Shown: positions 16,162 to 24,909 of the stretch, piece after piece
How positions within the stretch are numbered: position 1 is the first letter of the stretch
Layout: every line of letters starts with the position of its first letter
NCBI GenBank assembly: GCA_016187025.1
Contig: JACPKM010000008.1
Span: 1 to 64,000 of the forward strand
Source: Candidatus Daviesbacteria bacterium
Lineage (GTDB): Bacteria; Patescibacteria; Microgenomatia; Daviesbacterales; UBA10151
Reading direction: 5' to 3'
Length of the DNA: 64,000 nt
Notes under the pieces: model-generated
Database searches by the model: none
What the model was told of the DNA's origin: nothing
Seen by the model: the letters and a program-made list of their open reading frames with translations, nothing else
Position numbers and translations under genes: made by a program

Positions 16162-18558
16162 ATGAAGATGTATTCCAAATTCTTGCTCCCATGGTTTATT
16201 TTCCGCAGGAAAACAGTCCCATGGTTTATTTTCCGCAGGAAAACAGTCCCATGGTTTATTTTGTTGATAACATTACTGTTTTTCTATAAAGCTTTCTTGG
16301 GCCTTATTCCCTTGCCTGCAGATTTGATTACAGGTGCTTATTATCCTTGGCTTGATTACAAGTGGGGTAACAGTGTAGGAGTACCTGTTAAAAATTCCTT
16401 GCCTACAGATGCAGTATCAATAATCTATCCACTAAGATCTTATGCCTCCGATCTAATTAAACAAGGCCAGCTGCCTTTATGGAACCCTTTAATGTTTACT
16501 GGATATCCTTTAATCGCGAGTCAGCCGCTTGGGTTATACTTTCCGACATTTGTATATTATCTAATTTTTTCAAAGCAGCTGGCATGGACTTTGCAAATAA
16601 TCTCTCAGGTATTAATCGCTTCCTTTTCCATGTATTTTTTAGCAAGGCACTTGGCCTTAAGCAAACTTTCCAGCCTTTTTTCTTCCATTTCTTTTGGTTT
16701 TGGAGGTTTCTCTTTAATATGGCTTGAATGGAATACCCAATCAACAGCAAGCGCACTATTACCGCTTCTCATCTTGCTTGAGGATAAGTTAATAGTCACC
16801 AAGAAAATTAAATGGGTTTCGCCTTTAGCTTTAGCATTTACTTTGCAGCTTTTCTCGGGATATTTTCCCGTAACCATTTTTTCAGTTCTGGCAATGTTTA
16901 TTTGGTTTCTTTTTAGGAAATCTGTAAAGGGTACATTTTTACTTTTTCTATCTCTTGCTCTTGGCGTAGGCCTGGGAGGTGTTTTACTACTTCCTGCTTT
17001 TGAACTTTTTCAAAATTCTCAGAGATTGTTTGAAGTTCTAGATAAACCTGATGCTTTTACACCTTTTATATATCTCATTAATCTGCTGATTCCTGATTTT
17101 TTTGGAAACCCGGCTACAGCTAATTTTTGGGCTCCGGGTAATTACTTAAACGTTGCTTTATACTGCGGGGTTTTAACTATCGTTTTGGCTATGGTTGCCA
17201 CTTATCTTACCTCTAGGCAAAAATTAACTTTAACTCTTTTGGCGATATTTGTTATTACAATGCTCGTTACTTTAGATAACCCACTATCAAGGTTCCTATA
17301 TGAGATGGGAGTTTGGGGTGGGTCTTCAATGACTATGAACAGATCCTTTTTCCTGATTAATTTTAGTCTCGGTTTACTTGCAGGTATTGGTTTGGAGAAA
17401 ATGAATCATAAACTAGTGAAAAGCTATTTGATCTCAACCTTAGTAATTGGTTTTGCCTTACTAATATCTTTTCTTGCTTCTTTTTCTTTGAGGAGCATGG
17501 AGCCAAATCTGATGATAAGTTTTAAAAATATAATTTTGCCTCTTGTCCTCGTTTTTGCAACTCTTATCCTTTTTTTAGCCTACAAAATATTCAATATCAG
17601 CGAGTCTTTTGTACAACTTGGACTTGTTGTTTTGCTAACTTTGGAGCTATTTAGATTTGGCTGGAAATTTAATAGTTTTACTCCTGAAAAATATATTTAC
17701 CCTCCAACGGATTTAACAGACTTTCTAATAAAGCATCCTAATTCAAGATTTGTAAGCGAAACGACAATCCTACCTCCTAATATGTGGGTTCCTTATATGC
17801 TTGAATCACCAAGTGGGTACGATTCTGTTTATCCTTTAAATATTGCAAAACTCATTGCTGTCATAAACTCACATGATGTTACAGCCTCGCCTCAAACAAA
17901 AAACGGTGTTATCACCTCTTACACTTCCCCTATGCTCAGAATTACAGGAACAAGGTTTATTATAGTTCCCAAAAGAGACAAACAAGATATAAAGAAAACC
18001 GGCTCCATAGAGCCTAAACTACAAAATCCTAATTTTAAAAAAGTCTTTGAATCAGGAAGTATTGTTGTTTTGGAAAATACTAATTATTTGCCAAGGGCCT
18101 ATCTTACATCAAAGGTGATCAAGCAAAATCAGCAGGACACCTTATTGACCTTAATGGATGAAGGATTTCTACCTCTGGAAAAAACTTTAAGCGAAGATTT
18201 TGAGATAGATAACCAAAGTAATCAAAAAATTAGACAAATACCCTCCTATAAAGCAATAGCAAACAACCATGTCCAGGTAATAACAGATTCTGATATTGAT
18301 TCGATGCTGGTTGTATTAAATAACTTTTATCCTGGCTGGGAAGCTAAAATCGATTCGGTTCCCACAAGAATACACAGGGTTAATTACTCCTTTAATGGTG
18401 TCTATGTTCCAAAGGGTAAACATATAATAGATTTTTACTATATCCCAAAAGCTTTAATATATGGGGCTTTAATATCTCTTTTATCAGGGTGTATTTTAAT
18501 TTTTATCCTTGTAAGCAAATTTACCAACATCAATTTTGGTAACATCCAATATCGTTAA
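16162..18558 (+). CDS. YfhO-family multi-pass membrane protein
   Basis: A 798-residue integral membrane protein with about 12 hydrophobic segments between residues 35 and 500 and a large C-terminal soluble part, closing with a last transmembrane helix (about 765-790). The loop PTDAVSIIYPLRSYASDLIKQGQLPLWNP after the first helix and the C-terminal NNFYPGWEAKID are YfhO hallmarks. The family is GT-C-like and is linked to glycosylation of surface polymers, with the donor probably a lipid-linked sugar. The first 30 residues contain a 10-residue direct repeat (PWFIFRRKTV) from a 30-bp tandem duplication. Confidence 0.85.
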   Translation: MKMYSKFLLPWFIFRRKTVPWFIFRRKTVPWFILLITLLFFYKAFLGLIPLPADLITGAYYPWLDYKWGNSVGVPVKNSLPTDAVSIIYPLRSYASDLIKQGQLPLWNPLMFTGYPLIASQPLGLYFPTFVYYLIFSKQLAWTLQIISQVLIASFSMYFLARHLALSKLSSLFSSISFGFGGFSLIWLEWNTQSTASALLPLLILLEDKLIVTKKIKWVSPLALAFTLQLFSGYFPVTIFSVLAMFIWFLFRKSVKGTFLLFLSLALGVGLGGVLLLPAFELFQNSQRLFEVLDKPDAFTPFIYLINLLIPDFFGNPATANFWAPGNYLNVALYCGVLTIVLAMVATYLTSRQKLTLTLLAIFVITMLVTLDNPLSRFLYEMGVWGGSSMTMNRSFFLINFSLGLLAGIGLEKMNHKLVKSYLISTLVIGFALLISFLASFSLRSMEPNLMISFKNIILPLVLVFATLILFLAYKIFNISESFVQLGLVVLLTLELFRFGWKFNSFTPEKYIYPPTDLTDFLIKHPNSRFVSETTILPPNMWVPYMLESPSGYDSVYPLNIAKLIAVINSHDVTASPQTKNGVITSYTSPMLRITGTRFIIVPKRDKQDIKKTGSIEPKLQNPNFKKVFESGSIVVLENTNYLPRAYLTSKVIKQNQQDTLLTLMDEGFLPLEKTLSEDFEIDNQSNQKIRQIPSYKAIANNHVQVITDSDIDSMLVVLNNFYPGWEAKIDSVPTRIHRVNYSFNGVYVPKGKHIIDFYYIPKALIYGALISLLSGCILIFILVSKFTNINFGNIQYR
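16187..16260. repeat. 30-bp tandem repeat at the 5' end of the YfhO-like gene
   Basis: The unit recurs with a period of 30 bp (CCATGG at 16189, 16219 and 16249), giving about 2.5 copies. It stays in frame and repeats PWFIFRRKTV ahead of the first membrane helix. Each unit contains an in-frame ATG within CCATGG that reads in another frame, so it does not create alternative starts. Confidence 0.95.
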
Positions 18559-18570
18559 TTAACTCCAACA

Positions 18571-18599
18571 TTGACAAATGCAACACTCTTGCATATATT
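18571..18599 (+). promoter_or_regulatory. Promoter of the fur/zur-znu operon
   Basis: TTGACA (18571-18576), a 17-bp spacer and TATATT (18594-18599) form a near-consensus promoter. Transcription would start near 18606, about 15 nt before the ATG. The candidate operator fills the spacer. Confidence 0.75.
18578..18594. promoter_or_regulatory. Candidate Zur/Fur operator, copy 1
   Basis: ATGCAA-CACTC-TTGCAT is a perfect 6-bp inverted repeat with a 5-bp centre lying between the -35 and -10 boxes. Its position before a Fur-family regulator and a metal ABC importer suggests metal-dependent self-repression. Confidence 0.6.
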
Positions 18600-18601
18600 A
18601 A

Positions 18602-18618
18602 ATGCAATCATACCGCAT
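18602..18618. promoter_or_regulatory. Candidate Zur/Fur operator, copy 2
   Basis: ATGCAA-TCATA-CCGCAT repeats copy 1 with an imperfect right arm, exactly 24 bp further on, over the likely transcription start and just before the ATG. Two sites at this distance would allow two dimers to bind on nearly the same face of the helix. Confidence 0.5.
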
Positions 18619-18620
18619 CT

Positions 18621-19055
18621 ATGGTAGTACAAGTTAAACATGATTGTAAAATAGAGTTACATAAGGTTGCTTTAAAAGCAACCCCTGCGCGTCTTGCAAC
18701 CCTAAAAGTGCTTGAGGCAGCAAGCAAGCCCCTTGATGTAGCAACCATAAAATCAAAACTTAAAAAAGACGGGATTAATGCAGACCCGGCAACAATATTT
18801 CGAATGATGAATTCTTTCTCTGATAAAGGATTAGTCAGGGAAATTAATTTACAGGAAAGTAAACTGCGCTATGAGTATTCAGCCAAAGAGGATCACCATC
18901 ACCTACTTTGTGAAAGCTGCGGCTCAATAGAAGATATTTCTGATTGTAATATTGAGACTTGGGAAAAGGAACTGCGGGAGAAAAAAGGATTTATGATAAA
19001 ACATCATTCACTTGAATTTTTTGGGCTCTGTAAAAACTGCCAGAAATTAATATGA
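18621..19055 (+). CDS. Fur-family metal regulator (probably Zur-like)
   Basis: A 144-residue winged-helix repressor. The DNA-binding domain occupies about residues 10-85 (TPARLATLKVLEAASKPLD; DPATIFRMMNSFSDKGLV). The dimerisation/metal domain begins with the His cluster KEDHHHLLCESCGSIEDI, giving one CxxC pair, and the C-terminal CKNC gives the second, together the structural zinc site. It is the first gene of an operon with a zinc/manganese-type ABC importer and overlaps the next start (ATGA-like, 19052), so Zur is more likely than iron Fur. Two matching palindromes lie in its promoter. Confidence 0.9.
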   Translation: MVVQVKHDCKIELHKVALKATPARLATLKVLEAASKPLDVATIKSKLKKDGINADPATIFRMMNSFSDKGLVREINLQESKLRYEYSAKEDHHHLLCESCGSIEDISDCNIETWEKELREKKGFMIKHHSLEFFGLCKNCQKLI

Positions 19056-19963
19056 AATTTTTAAAAGATAATTTAGCAGTCATTGGTATTATATTAGTAG
19101 TTGCAGCAACTGCTTCTGTATTTATCCCAAAAGTTGGCCCATTTAATACTAAACAGTCCGGTGTTGATGAAAAGTTACAGGTAACTACTTCGTTCTACCC
19201 TCTTTGGTATTTTGCAACACAAATTGGTGGAAATAAAGCAGATGTGACAAATATCACTCCTGCAGGCGTAGAACCACATGATTACGACCCTTCAACACAA
19301 AATATAGCAAGAATTGAAAGCGGAGATATGCTTGTTTTGAATGGTAGCCTAGAAACTTGGGCGGATAAAATAAAAGGAAACCTCAAGGGAACAAATATCA
19401 AAATAGTGATAGCAGGAGAAGGTCTGTTTACAAAGCCACAAGACCCTCATATTTGGCTTGATCCTAAGCTTGCAAAAAGGCAAGTCAAAAAAATAACAGA
19501 AGGATATGCAGAAATCGATCCTATAAATGGAGGTTACTATCAAGATAATGAAAAGAAACTTAGCCAGAAACTGGATGAGCTTGATAACCAGTTTAAAGAG
19601 GGACTTAAGTCATGCAGAAGAAAGGACATGGTTACTTCTCATACAGCATTTGCATATCTTGCAGGGTCGTATGGGCTAAATCAGGTTGCAATTTCTGGAC
19701 TTTCTCCTGATGAGCAGCCTCCTGCACAACAACTTGCAAAAGTAGCCGAGTTTGCAAAAAAAGAAAATGTTAAATATATTTTCTTTGAGAGTTTAGTGAG
19801 TCCAAAGCTTTCAGAAACTATTGCAAACGAAGCCGGAGCCCAAACTTTGGTACTTGATCCTATTGAAGGGTTATCAGATGATGATATTAAAGAAGGGAAA
19901 GATTATTTCAGTCTGATGCAGGAAAACCTGAAGAATTTGCAAATCGCTCTACAATGTTTGTAA
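19052..19963 (+). CDS. znuA: Metal ABC transporter substrate-binding protein (ZnuA-like)
   Basis: Extracytoplasmic metal-binding component of 303 residues with an N-terminal membrane segment (about 9-26) used as signal or anchor. The metal ligands are in the expected places: His in VEPHDYDPS, His in DPHIWLDP, His in TSHTAFAYLA and the terminal acidic ligand in LDPIEGL. The His-rich loop typical of many ZnuA proteins is absent. Zinc is the likely ion given the three His plus one acid set, but manganese cannot be excluded. It starts inside the end of the regulator gene. Confidence 0.88.
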   Translation: MKFLKDNLAVIGIILVVAATASVFIPKVGPFNTKQSGVDEKLQVTTSFYPLWYFATQIGGNKADVTNITPAGVEPHDYDPSTQNIARIESGDMLVLNGSLETWADKIKGNLKGTNIKIVIAGEGLFTKPQDPHIWLDPKLAKRQVKKITEGYAEIDPINGGYYQDNEKKLSQKLDELDNQFKEGLKSCRRKDMVTSHTAFAYLAGSYGLNQVAISGLSPDEQPPAQQLAKVAEFAKKENVKYIFFESLVSPKLSETIANEAGAQTLVLDPIEGLSDDDIKEGKDYFSLMQENLKNLQIALQCL

Positions 19964-19967
19964 AGCA

Positions 19968-20756
19968 TTGAGATCAAATGTAACCAATAAGAACCTGTCT
20001 TTTCCGATGAAAAACGTAGACCATTCCCAAACCATCTTACAACTTGATAAGGTTTGTTTCTCCTATACTTCAGAAGAGGTGATAAAAGATGTTTCTTTAG
20101 CAATTCACAAAGGTGACTATGTTGGTATCATTGGCCCAAATGGAGGAGGAAAGTCAACACTCCTAAAACTTATGCTTGGCATATTAAAACCTAATAATGG
20201 AAGTGTAAGGCTCTTTGGGAAAGACTTAGATGATTTTAAGGATTGGTCAATAATTGGTTATGTTCCTCAAAAAAACTATATTGAAATGAATTTACCAATT
20301 ACAGTAAAAGAGCTTGTGTCCATGGGCAGATATGGCAAGCGAGGTCTGTTCCGTTTTCCAAATAAAGAAGATGAGCAGAAAACACTACAAGCTCTCAAGC
20401 ATGTAGATATACTTGAGTATAAAGACAAACAGGTTAGTGATTTATCTGGTGGTCAAAGACAGCGGGCTTTTATTGCCCGCGCGCTTGCGGCAGAGCCAGA
20501 GATAATCTTTCTTGACGAACCAACCGTTGGTGTAGATATAAAAACGCAAAAGCAATTTTACGAACTGCTAAGAAAACTCAACCAGGAACTGGAGTTAACA
20601 CTTGTACTGGTATCCCATGAGCTTGATGTTGTTGCTCATGAGTCATCTGAATTGGGTTATATCAACAGAACGCTTGAATACTATGGAGAACCGGAAGAAT
20701 TTTTGAAAGGAAAATATTTCCATGAGCTTATAGGTAAAGGAGGCGTGCATCACTGA
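19968..20756 (+). CDS. znuC: Metal ABC transporter ATPase (ZnuC-like)
   Basis: Cytoplasmic ATPase of the importer. Walker A is GPNGGGKSTLL, the signature LSGGQRQRAFIARAL, Walker B IIFLDEPTVGVD and the switch His is in LVSHELDVV. A TTG at 19968 opens the frame 4 nt after znuA; an ATG at 20007 (MKNVDHSQ) is an equally good start and would give 249 residues, closer to the family. No clear Shine-Dalgarno site distinguishes them. It lies between the binding protein and the permease. Confidence 0.92.
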   Translation: MRSNVTNKNLSFPMKNVDHSQTILQLDKVCFSYTSEEVIKDVSLAIHKGDYVGIIGPNGGGKSTLLKLMLGILKPNNGSVRLFGKDLDDFKDWSIIGYVPQKNYIEMNLPITVKELVSMGRYGKRGLFRFPNKEDEQKTLQALKHVDILEYKDKQVSDLSGGQRQRAFIARALAAEPEIIFLDEPTVGVDIKTQKQFYELLRKLNQELELTLVLVSHELDVVAHESSELGYINRTLEYYGEPEEFLKGKYFHELIGKGGVHH

Positions 20757-20758
20757 TT

Positions 20759-21553
20759 ATGCTAGAGCTTTTTAAGTATGGATTTATGATCCGGGGATTT
20801 GAGGCTGGAATTATCATTGCAATAATTGCTCCACTTATTGGTATATTCCTTGTTCTAAGGCGCTATTCTTTAATTGCCGATACATTATCCCATGTATCCC
20901 TTGCAGGAGTGGCAATAGGACTTTTACTAAAGGTTAATCCTTTAATTACAGCCATTATTGCAGCAGTATTATCTTCTATTGCAATTGAAAGATTACGAAT
21001 TAGCAAAAAAATATTTGGGGAGTCTGCTCTTTCTATCTTCCTTTCCGGCAGCCTTGCACTGGCAGTTGTCCTTATTAGCTTCTCTAGGGGATTTGGAGTT
21101 GATTTGTTTAGCTATCTTTTCGGGAGTATTACCACAGTCAAACAAACTGATGTATATATTATTGGAACTCTAGGTTTGTTGGTTGCTGCAACAATCATTA
21201 CCTTTTATAAAGAGCTTTTATATGTCACTGTTGATGAAGAAGCAGCCAAAGTAAATGGGATTCCAACAAAGTTTATTAATATTCTCCTGATAGTTTTGGC
21301 TGCCCTGACAGTATCCCTCTCTATTCCAATTGTTGGTGTTTTACTAATTGCTGCACTTATTGTCATTCCGGTAGTTTCTGCATTGCAGCTAAAAACAAGC
21401 TTCATAAAAACTATTCTTATAGCTGAGGTTATTTCTATATTTGCTGTGATTTCAGGAATTATTATCTCTTTTTACCTTAATCTTTCTCCCGGAGGAACCA
21501 TTGTTTTGACAACTATTTCTATATTCGTACTTATCTTAATGCTGAAACGATAA
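20759..21553 (+). CDS. znuB: Metal ABC transporter permease (ZnuB-like)
   Basis: A 264-residue inner-membrane permease of the ABC-3 family with about eight transmembrane helices. The N-terminal APLIGIFLVLRRYSLIADTLSHVSLAGVA and the later DEEAAKVNGI coupling region are family landmarks. The gene starts 2 nt after the znuC stop and a GGAGG lies about 15-20 nt upstream. It is the last gene of the fur-znuACB operon. A tiny antisense-strand membrane ORF overlaps its 3' end. Confidence 0.92.
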   Translation: MLELFKYGFMIRGFEAGIIIAIIAPLIGIFLVLRRYSLIADTLSHVSLAGVAIGLLLKVNPLITAIIAAVLSSIAIERLRISKKIFGESALSIFLSGSLALAVVLISFSRGFGVDLFSYLFGSITTVKQTDVYIIGTLGLLVAATIITFYKELLYVTVDEEAAKVNGIPTKFINILLIVLAALTVSLSIPIVGVLLIAALIVIPVVSALQLKTSFIKTILIAEVISIFAVISGIIISFYLNLSPGGTIVLTTISIFVLILMLKR

Positions 21554-21632
21554 CACCTATCCAAATAACTGCCATCAACACAGCAGTTACCTTGGCAGAA
21601 TCGATAAAAATTGATCTGAATGAAAATTCCAT
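21531..21632 (-). CDS. Possible 33-residue membrane microprotein
   Basis: The frame from the ATG at 21632 encodes a 33-residue peptide beginning MEFSFRSIFIDSAK and continuing as one hydrophobic helix (VTAVLMAVIWIGVIVSAL). The composition is unlike random sequence, and it fills most of the gap between znuB and guaA. A weak GGAAC lies about 10 nt upstream. It overlaps the end of znuB by 23 bp on the other strand. No homologue is recognised. Confidence 0.35.
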   Translation of the reverse strand: MEFSFRSIFIDSAKVTAVLMAVIWIGVIVSALR

Positions 21633-21733
21633 ATTTCTTTGTTCCGATGAAATCGTAAACGATTATAAATTTTGTGGACAGTAAAAAAGTTAGCGTATAG
21701 TAATAAAAAAGTAAGGAAAATTCAAGCCACCAG

Positions 21734-23272
21734 TTATTCCCATTCCATAGTGGCTGGAGGTTTGGTAGTGATATCATAAACCACCCTTGAGATACCCTCA
21801 ACCTCATTTACAAGCCTTGTAGAAATTTTTTGTAGTATCTGATAAGGAACTTGCGCCCATTTGGATGTCATCACATCTTTTGATTCAACTATTCTTAATG
21901 CCACAACTTCCCCAAAAAATCTTCCATCTCCTTTGACGGCCGTTGAATAGGCTCCAGTCATAATTGGAAATGACATATAAACCTTACTTAAATAACTTGC
22001 CTTTTCCAGCTCTTCCAAAACTATTTTATCCGCCAGTTTTTCCTTTATTAACCTTTCTTTGGTTACTTCACCTCTTATCCTGACAGCATATCCGGGCCCT
22101 GGAAATACTTGTTTGTTGACAAATTCCTTAGAAAGGCCTAATAACTTACCAATATTTCTGACCTCATCTTTATAAAAATTTCTTAAAGGCTCAATTAACT
22201 TAAGTTTCATATTTTTAGGAAGTCCACCTACGTTATGGTGACTTTTGATTTTTGAAGCATGTTTACTACCCTTGCTTTCTATAACATCAGAATAGATTGT
22301 TCCTTGAAGTAAAAACCTAACATTTTTGCCCTCCTGAATTTGTTTTATCATTTCCCGCTCAAACACCTCTATATAAAATGCACCAATTATTTTCCTTTTT
22401 TTTTCAGGGTCAGAAACGCCTTTAAGTTTTCTTAACATTTCTTTTTCTACGTTGCAAACAATTGGTTTAACTTTGTGGTGTAGGAAAATCTGCTCTACAT
22501 GCTCCTTCGTCCTCTCCCTCATCAAACCATTTTCAACATAAATTGGAATAAATTTTTCTTTTAGTGCATCAGCTGCCAGTATTCCGGCTACTGTTGAATC
22601 CACGCCTCCAGACACAGCCCCAATCACATAGTAGCCCCCTGCTTGTTTTTTGATTTCCTGCCTGATAACAGAAACATCAAATGATTTCTTTTCAAAAGTA
22701 ACGCCGCATTCAACTAAAAAGCTTTTTAACAGGGTTGTTCCATGATCTGTATGCTCAACTTCAGGATGAAATTGTACTCCCCAAATTTTTTGTTTTTGAT
22801 TTGCAACAAAAGCATTTACTACGTGGTCTGTTGAGCCTAAAACCTCAAAACCCTTAGGTAGTTTGACAACTTCATCTCCATGACTCATCCACACAGTAAA
22901 TTTTTCAGGTAAGCCATTTGCCTGCTTTAACTGTATTTGCGCAGGACCATATTCTTTTTTCCCTGGAATGACTTTTCCTCCAAGCAAATGTGCCATAATT
23001 TGCAATCCATAACAAATTCCGAGGATTGGAATATTTAGCCCAAAAATCCTTGGATCTATTGTGGGAGCATTTTTTAAATACACTGAATCTGGTCCTCCTG
23101 AGAGTATTATTCCTAAGGGCTTTTTGTCATTTTTAATTTTATCCAGTACCTGGTCAGGTTCAATTATTTCCCCCTGAGCTCCTAACTGTTTCACCCTTCT
23201 TAATATCAAATGTGCAGTTTGGGAACCAAAGTCTACAACAATAAGTGAAGGCTTTCTTACCACATTGCCCAT
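21734..23272 (-). CDS. guaA: GMP synthase (glutamine-hydrolysing)
   Basis: Makes GMP from XMP with ammonia from glutamine. The 512-residue protein has the class I amidotransferase domain (about 8-190) with the nucleophile Cys in GICYGLQIMA and the His/Glu pair in GVQFHPEVEHTD. The ATP pyrophosphatase domain follows with the P-loop GAVSGGVDSTVAG, and the dimerisation domain ends in KPPATMEWE, the conserved GuaA C-terminus that binds XMP. All landmarks are intact and the length is normal. Confidence 0.97.
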   Translation of the reverse strand: MGNVVRKPSLIVVDFGSQTAHLILRRVKQLGAQGEIIEPDQVLDKIKNDKKPLGIILSGGPDSVYLKNAPTIDPRIFGLNIPILGICYGLQIMAHLLGGKVIPGKKEYGPAQIQLKQANGLPEKFTVWMSHGDEVVKLPKGFEVLGSTDHVVNAFVANQKQKIWGVQFHPEVEHTDHGTTLLKSFLVECGVTFEKKSFDVSVIRQEIKKQAGGYYVIGAVSGGVDSTVAGILAADALKEKFIPIYVENGLMRERTKEHVEQIFLHHKVKPIVCNVEKEMLRKLKGVSDPEKKRKIIGAFYIEVFEREMIKQIQEGKNVRFLLQGTIYSDVIESKGSKHASKIKSHHNVGGLPKNMKLKLIEPLRNFYKDEVRNIGKLLGLSKEFVNKQVFPGPGYAVRIRGEVTKERLIKEKLADKIVLEELEKASYLSKVYMSFPIMTGAYSTAVKGDGRFFGEVVALRIVESKDVMTSKWAQVPYQILQKISTRLVNEVEGISRVVYDITTKPPATMEWE

Positions 23273-23316
23273 AAGCTATTTATATAGCACATTAACAAAA
23301 AAGAAGGTAGTGTTTG

Positions 23317-23445
23317 TTACCTGGATCCACCTTTTCTGCCTATTTCGCTATAAAAGGCTCTGTCATGGGATTTTCCGCCCTTACTAGCTACTCTCCTCCT
23401 TGTCTGAGGATCTGCTGATGCTAGTCCTCTTTTGCTTTTTGCCAT
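23317..23445 (-). CDS. KGG-motif small protein (YciG-like)
   Basis: A 42-residue, very basic protein starting at the ATG at 23445. It carries two KGG motifs (VASKGGKSHD near the middle and IGRKGG at the end), as in the stress-induced YciG/KGG repeat family. A GGCGGTGAT ribosome-binding site lies 7 nt upstream, supporting translation. Members are linked to stress responses in other bacteria; the biochemical role is unclear. It neighbours another small basic protein (23479-23784) on the same strand. Confidence 0.7.
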   Translation of the reverse strand: MAKSKRGLASADPQTRRRVASKGGKSHDRAFYSEIGRKGGSR

Positions 23446-23478
23446 TTTACAAATCACCGCCTTTCCTTAAGTATCCAA

Positions 23479-23784
23479 TTATTTCAAAGAAGCTTTTCTG
23501 CCTCTACTACTTCTTCTTTTGAAAGGGTTTTTGCCCTGGATTTGATGAGCCACAGCACCCTGTGAGTTGGCAATCCTTTTGTTTAGAATGGCTCCAATTG
23601 TTTTAGTTGCTTCTATTGCCTTTTTACCCAGTATTTCCCTATTTTTCCTTTTCATCAGTGCTGCTCCTGCTGCAACAACACCAGCTGTAACAGCCAGTCC
23701 AGCTGCACCCAAGGCAATTTTGTTTGCCACTCCTCTTGTTTTGACCCTATCTTGACCGGTTTGCATCCGAACCAATGTTTTCAC
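23479..23784 (-). CDS. Small basic protein with one hydrophobic helix
   Basis: A 101-residue, Lys/Arg-rich protein. A hydrophobic helix spans about residues 22-44 (ANKIALGAAGLAVTAGVVAAG), flanked by basic segments; the tail ends RRSSRGRKASLK. A GGAGGTGAAA site lies just before the ATG. No family recognised. It is followed by the KGG-motif gene, with a 33-nt gap, and they may be cotranscribed. Confidence 0.6.
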   Translation of the reverse strand: MKTLVRMQTGQDRVKTRGVANKIALGAAGLAVTAGVVAAGAALMKRKNREILGKKAIEATKTIGAILNKRIANSQGAVAHQIQGKNPFKRRSSRGRKASLK

Positions 23785-23922
23785 CTCCCTTTATATTTCC
23801 TTTACATTATCAACAGCAAATAAAAAGTCTGTAAAGTAAGCGTAAGGGATAAGCAAGACTAAAACTCCCTCTCCTAAAATTTGCTTTTTTATTACGAAAT
23901 TTTTACAATTAACTTACTAAAA

Positions 23923-24276
23923 ATGCATATATTGTCTATTCTCCTATCAATTGCTTTGGGCTTTATTGCTATTAACGCCCTAACACACGACCGGTCAAGG
24001 ATTAAAAGTAGAATGCCCAATGTCATTATTGGGAAGGTGCAGATTTTCCCGGTTTTAAGAATACAGATTAGAGGTAGTGTGATTCATTTTCATCACTGGT
24101 TTCATTTTTCACTAATGCTGGGATATTCTTTTATCGCTTCAGCCGGCATTCTTGACCATTCTTTTACGAGAGGCATTTTACTTGGCGGAATTATTCAGGG
24201 CCTTTCCCTTCCTAAAGAATACCGGAAAATAATTTATAGGGAACACCCTGTGTTACCTCCACTAAAATCCAGATGA
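23923..24276 (+). CDS. Small membrane protein with His-rich centre
   Basis: A 117-residue protein from the ATG at 23923 (MHILSILLS). Two or three hydrophobic segments frame the central motif VIHFHHWFHFSLMLGY, which has four His within eight residues and could bind metal or a cofactor. TACAAT at 23904-23909 gives an ultra-short leader. The TGA overlaps the gmk start as ATGA, so the genes are coupled. I do not know its function. Confidence 0.6.
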   Translation: MHILSILLSIALGFIAINALTHDRSRIKSRMPNVIIGKVQIFPVLRIQIRGSVIHFHHWFHFSLMLGYSFIASAGILDHSFTRGILLGGIIQGLSLPKEYRKIIYREHPVLPPLKSR

Positions 24277-24884
24277 AACAAACTGGGATACTGCTTGTCG
24301 TAACTGGTCCTACAGCCAGTGGGAAAGATGCAGTTGTTGAAAGTATTTTAAAGAAAACCCATGTCTTTAAAAAGGTAATTACTACCACTACACGTACTCC
24401 GAGACCCGGAGAAAAAAATGGGGTAAATTACTTTTTTGTCAGCATAAAAGATTTTCATAAAATGGGTGAGAATCAGGAGTTTTTAGAGACCAATGAATAC
24501 GGTGGTAATTTTTATGGCACTACAAAAAAAGAAATTCATCAGGTCTTGGCTAGACAAGATTTAGTTTGGCGGATTGATCCGTCTGCTGCTGCAAAAATAA
24601 AGTCAATCATCAGCAAAAACTTTCCTAAAGACGCTGCAAGTGAGCTTATTTCAAAAACTATAGTTATTTATTTAAGTCCAGAGAGTGCTCAGGTGTTAAT
24701 CAGTAGATTAAAAGGACGGGGATTTAGCGGTTCTGAAATTGACCAAAGGTTAAATGAGGAAAATATGCTTTGGGAGAAATACCAAAACAAGTTTCCGTAT
24801 GTGATAATCAACAAAACAGGATATTTGGACAAAACGGTTGCAAATGTTTTAGCTTTAGTTCAAGAAAGAAAAGAAAGTCTTTAA
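24273..24884 (+). CDS. gmk: Guanylate kinase-like protein
   Basis: Phosphorylates GMP to GDP with ATP. The 203-residue protein has the P-loop VTGPTASGKDAVVE, the GMP-binding stretch TTTTRTPRPGEKNGVNYFFV and ETNEYGGNFYGTTKKE, and the lid region SRLKGRGFSGSEIDQRL. The P-loop has Ala-Ser-Gly-Lys-Asp rather than the common SGxGKST, a mild deviation. Upstream coupling is by ATGA overlap. With guaA in the same region it covers XMP to GDP, although guaA is on the other strand. Confidence 0.88.
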   Translation: MKQTGILLVVTGPTASGKDAVVESILKKTHVFKKVITTTTRTPRPGEKNGVNYFFVSIKDFHKMGENQEFLETNEYGGNFYGTTKKEIHQVLARQDLVWRIDPSAAAKIKSIISKNFPKDAASELISKTIVIYLSPESAQVLISRLKGRGFSGSEIDQRLNEENMLWEKYQNKFPYVIINKTGYLDKTVANVLALVQERKESL

Positions 24885-24889
24885 AGTAA

Positions 24890-24907
24890 CATCTTCATCT
24901 GAAGATG
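24890..24907. terminator. Hairpin between convergent gmk and response regulator genes
   Basis: CATCTTC-ATCT-GAAGATG is a perfect 7-bp stem with a 4-nt loop placed 5 nt after the gmk stop and 2 nt before the regulator stop. Its place between converging genes suggests a two-way transcription stop, but no U-tract follows on either strand. Confidence 0.4.
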
Positions 24908-24909
24908 AT

